From: an uncultured Eubacteriales bacterium
Lineage (GTDB): Bacteria > Bacillota > Clostridia > Oscillospirales > Ruminococcaceae
Length of the DNA: 6,941 bases
NCBI GenBank assembly: GCA_900318545.1
Contig: ONLC01000131.1
Coordinates: 1-6,941 of the forward strand
Reading direction: 5' to 3'
Below are positions 5,741 through 6,941 of this stretch, piece after piece. The position numbers and the translations under genes were made by a program. Within the stretch, counting starts at the first letter, position 1. Every line of letters begins with the position of its first letter. The notes under the pieces are model-generated. The model saw nothing but the letters and a program-made list of their open reading frames with translations, had not been told where the DNA came from and ran no database searches.

Positions 5741-6941
5741 CTTCGAGATCCCTCGCAATGCTCTCGATGTCGATATCTCCTGCGAACACCTCATCGTCCT
5801 TTCCGAGTGCTCCTGGTATAACTGTGAAGGTATTCGAGATACCGTCCTGAGCGTGCCTGAACGGAAGCTTAGCAACCGAGGAAAGTGAAGCAGCCGCACC
5901 GTGAGTATCTCTGCCATGCATCGGGTTTGCTCCCGGTGCAAGAGGCACTCCTATCTTTCTGCCGTCAGGTGTAGAGCCTGTTTTCTTTCCGTAAACTACG
6001 TTCGAGGTTATAGTCAGTATCGACATAGTGGGTATACCGTCTCTGTAGGTATGGTGCTTTCTGATCTTGTTCATGAAGCGCTTTACTATATCTACAGCTA
6101 TGCTGTCAACCCTGTCGTCATTGTTGCCGTATTTCGGGAAATCACCCTCTACCTCATAGTCAACAACAACGTTTTTAGCAACGCCTATTACCTCGCCCTT
6201 GCGGTTTTTGATCTCAACATCTTTTCTGATAGGCTTAACCTTTGCATACTTGATAGCAGAAAGCGAATCCGCAACTACCGAAAGTCCTGCAATACCTGTT
6301 GCAAAGTAGCGCTTTACATCTCTGTCATGCAGAGCCATCTGCACTCTCTCATAGCTGTATTTATCGTGCATATAGTGGATAACATTCAGAGTGTTTACAT
6401 AAAGTCCTGCAAGCCACTCCATCATGTCATCGTACTTCTCCATTACATCCTCATAATCGAGGTACTCGGTATCAACAGGTCTGTACTTAGGTCCTACCTG
6501 AAGTCCGAGTCTTTCATCAACACCGCCGTTTATAGCATAGAGCAGGCACTTTGCAAGGTTTGCCCTCGCACCGAAGAACTGCATTTCCTTGCCGACGACC
6601 ATAGAAGATACACAGCAGGCAATAGCATAGTCATCGCCGTGAGTTACTCTCATAAGGTCATCGTTCTCATACTGTATGGCAGAGGTCCTGATAGACATTT
6701 TAGCACAGAATCTCTTGAAGTTATGCGGAAGCTTGGTTGACCACAGCACCGTCATATTAGGCTCGGGTGCAGGGCCGAGATTGTTCAGCGTATTCAGATA
6801 CCTGAACGAGGTCTTTGTTACCATAGGTACACCGTCGATAGAAACTCCGCCTATAGACTCAGTTACCCATGTCGGGTCGCCCGAGAAGAGCTGGTTATAC
6901 TCGGGAGTTCTTGCAAACTTCACAAGTCTGAGCTTCATAAT
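5730..6941 (-). CDS. pflB: Pyruvate formate-lyase catalytic body lacking the glycyl-radical domain (5' end outside window)
   Basis: PFL converts pyruvate and CoA to acetyl-CoA and formate in anaerobic fermentation. The 403 codons seen correspond to E. coli PflB from about residue 310. The active-site pair Cys-Cys is in DDYAIACCVS (visible residues 109-110, E. coli C418/C419). FSGDPTWVTESIGG, QYENDDLMR, FFGARANLAK, HYMHDKYSYE, TSNVVYGKKTG and PGANPMHGRD are classic PFL segments. The protein follows the family to GKDDE and then ends with about 20 unrelated, acidic residues (ending SIARDLEDGV), without the glycyl-radical domain that should follow. That domain is a separate gene at 5263-5514. About 12 extra residues lie near KNRKGEVIGVAKN compared with E. 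coli. The ATG at 6938 is internal; the codon before it (Ile) continues the family match, so the real start is outside the window. Confidence 0.93.
   Translation of the reverse strand: MMKLRLVKFARTPEYNQLFSGDPTWVTESIGGVSIDGVPMVTKTSFRYLNTLNNLGPAPEPNMTVLWSTKLPHNFKRFCAKMSIRTSAIQYENDDLMRVTHGDDYAIACCVSSMVVGKEMQFFGARANLAKCLLYAINGGVDERLGLQVGPKYRPVDTEYLDYEDVMEKYDDMMEWLAGLYVNTLNVIHYMHDKYSYERVQMALHDRDVKRYFATGIAGLSVVADSLSAIKYAKVKPIRKDVEIKNRKGEVIGVAKNVVVDYEVEGDFPKYGNNDDRVDSIAVDIVKRFMNKIRKHHTYRDGIPTMSILTITSNVVYGKKTGSTPDGRKIGVPLAPGANPMHGRDTHGAAASLSSVAKLPFRHAQDGISNTFTVIPGALGKDDEVFAGDIDIESIARDLEDGV

Noticed and set aside
5726..5745. Programmed ribosomal frameshift joining body and middle protein
   Set aside because: There is a GGGG run, but a proper start codon and ribosome site serve the middle gene. 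No stimulatory hairpin is evident, so reinitiation is simpler.
5519..5941. A 140-residue reading frame starting upstream of the middle protein
   Set aside because: Its first 67 residues overlap the PFL body and read as arginine/serine-rich shadow sequence. The ribosome site and the sensible protein begin at 5740.
5901..6740. 279-residue plus-strand reading frame
   Set aside because: It is the complement of the conserved PFL body and has no ribosome site or recognisable domain.

Overview
The window reads as chromosomal DNA of a strictly anaerobic, fermentative Clostridia-type bacterium, most likely a Ruminococcus or close relative in the Oscillospiraceae. This is inferred from strong GGAGG-type ribosome sites, moderate GC, carAB beside pyruvate formate-lyase (PFL) genes, and the style of the small membrane/zinc-ribbon protein. 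No database search was possible, so the taxon is an inference.

Layout. Positions 1-2647 (minus strand) hold carA and the first 520 codons of carB, the two subunits of carbamoyl-phosphate synthase. They are transcribed from a well-formed sigma-A-type promoter whose -35 box sits inside a near-palindrome. Positions 2876-3661 (minus) hold pflA, the radical-SAM PFL activase, with its own promoter and terminator. Positions 3731-3982 (minus) encode a small XRE-type repressor-like protein. It is divergent from a two-gene plus-strand unit: a membrane protein with a C-terminal zinc ribbon (4192-4743) and an unrecognised 137-residue soluble protein (4765-5178). The 209-bp gap between them carries a perfect-consensus promoter (TTGACA, 17 nt, TATAAT), a probable second promoter, and repeated CAAATGT half-sites in both orientations. 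A bidirectional terminator at 5226-5257 separates this unit from the convergent PFL operon.

The most interesting part is 5263-6941 (minus). PFL is normally one chain of about 740-760 residues ending in a glycyl-radical domain. Here the catalytic body, with its Cys-Cys active site, stops just after the conserved GKDDE segment. A 73-residue protein with three cysteines overlaps its end by 11 bp. The glycyl-radical domain then follows as its own 83-residue gene with its own ribosome site. The three genes lie in successive +1 frames. The 73-residue protein itself looks like a divergent relative of the first half of the glycyl-radical domain, with a Cys-rich stretch where the radical loop should be. 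The proposal is a multi-subunit PFL whose radical-bearing part is a separate, exchangeable polypeptide, comparable to the E. coli rescue protein GrcA (YfiD) but built into the pfl operon as the only visible glycyl-radical domain. PflA, encoded about 1.6 kb further on, would install the radical on the small subunit.

There are no rRNA, tRNA, CRISPR or insertion-sequence features that I can see.
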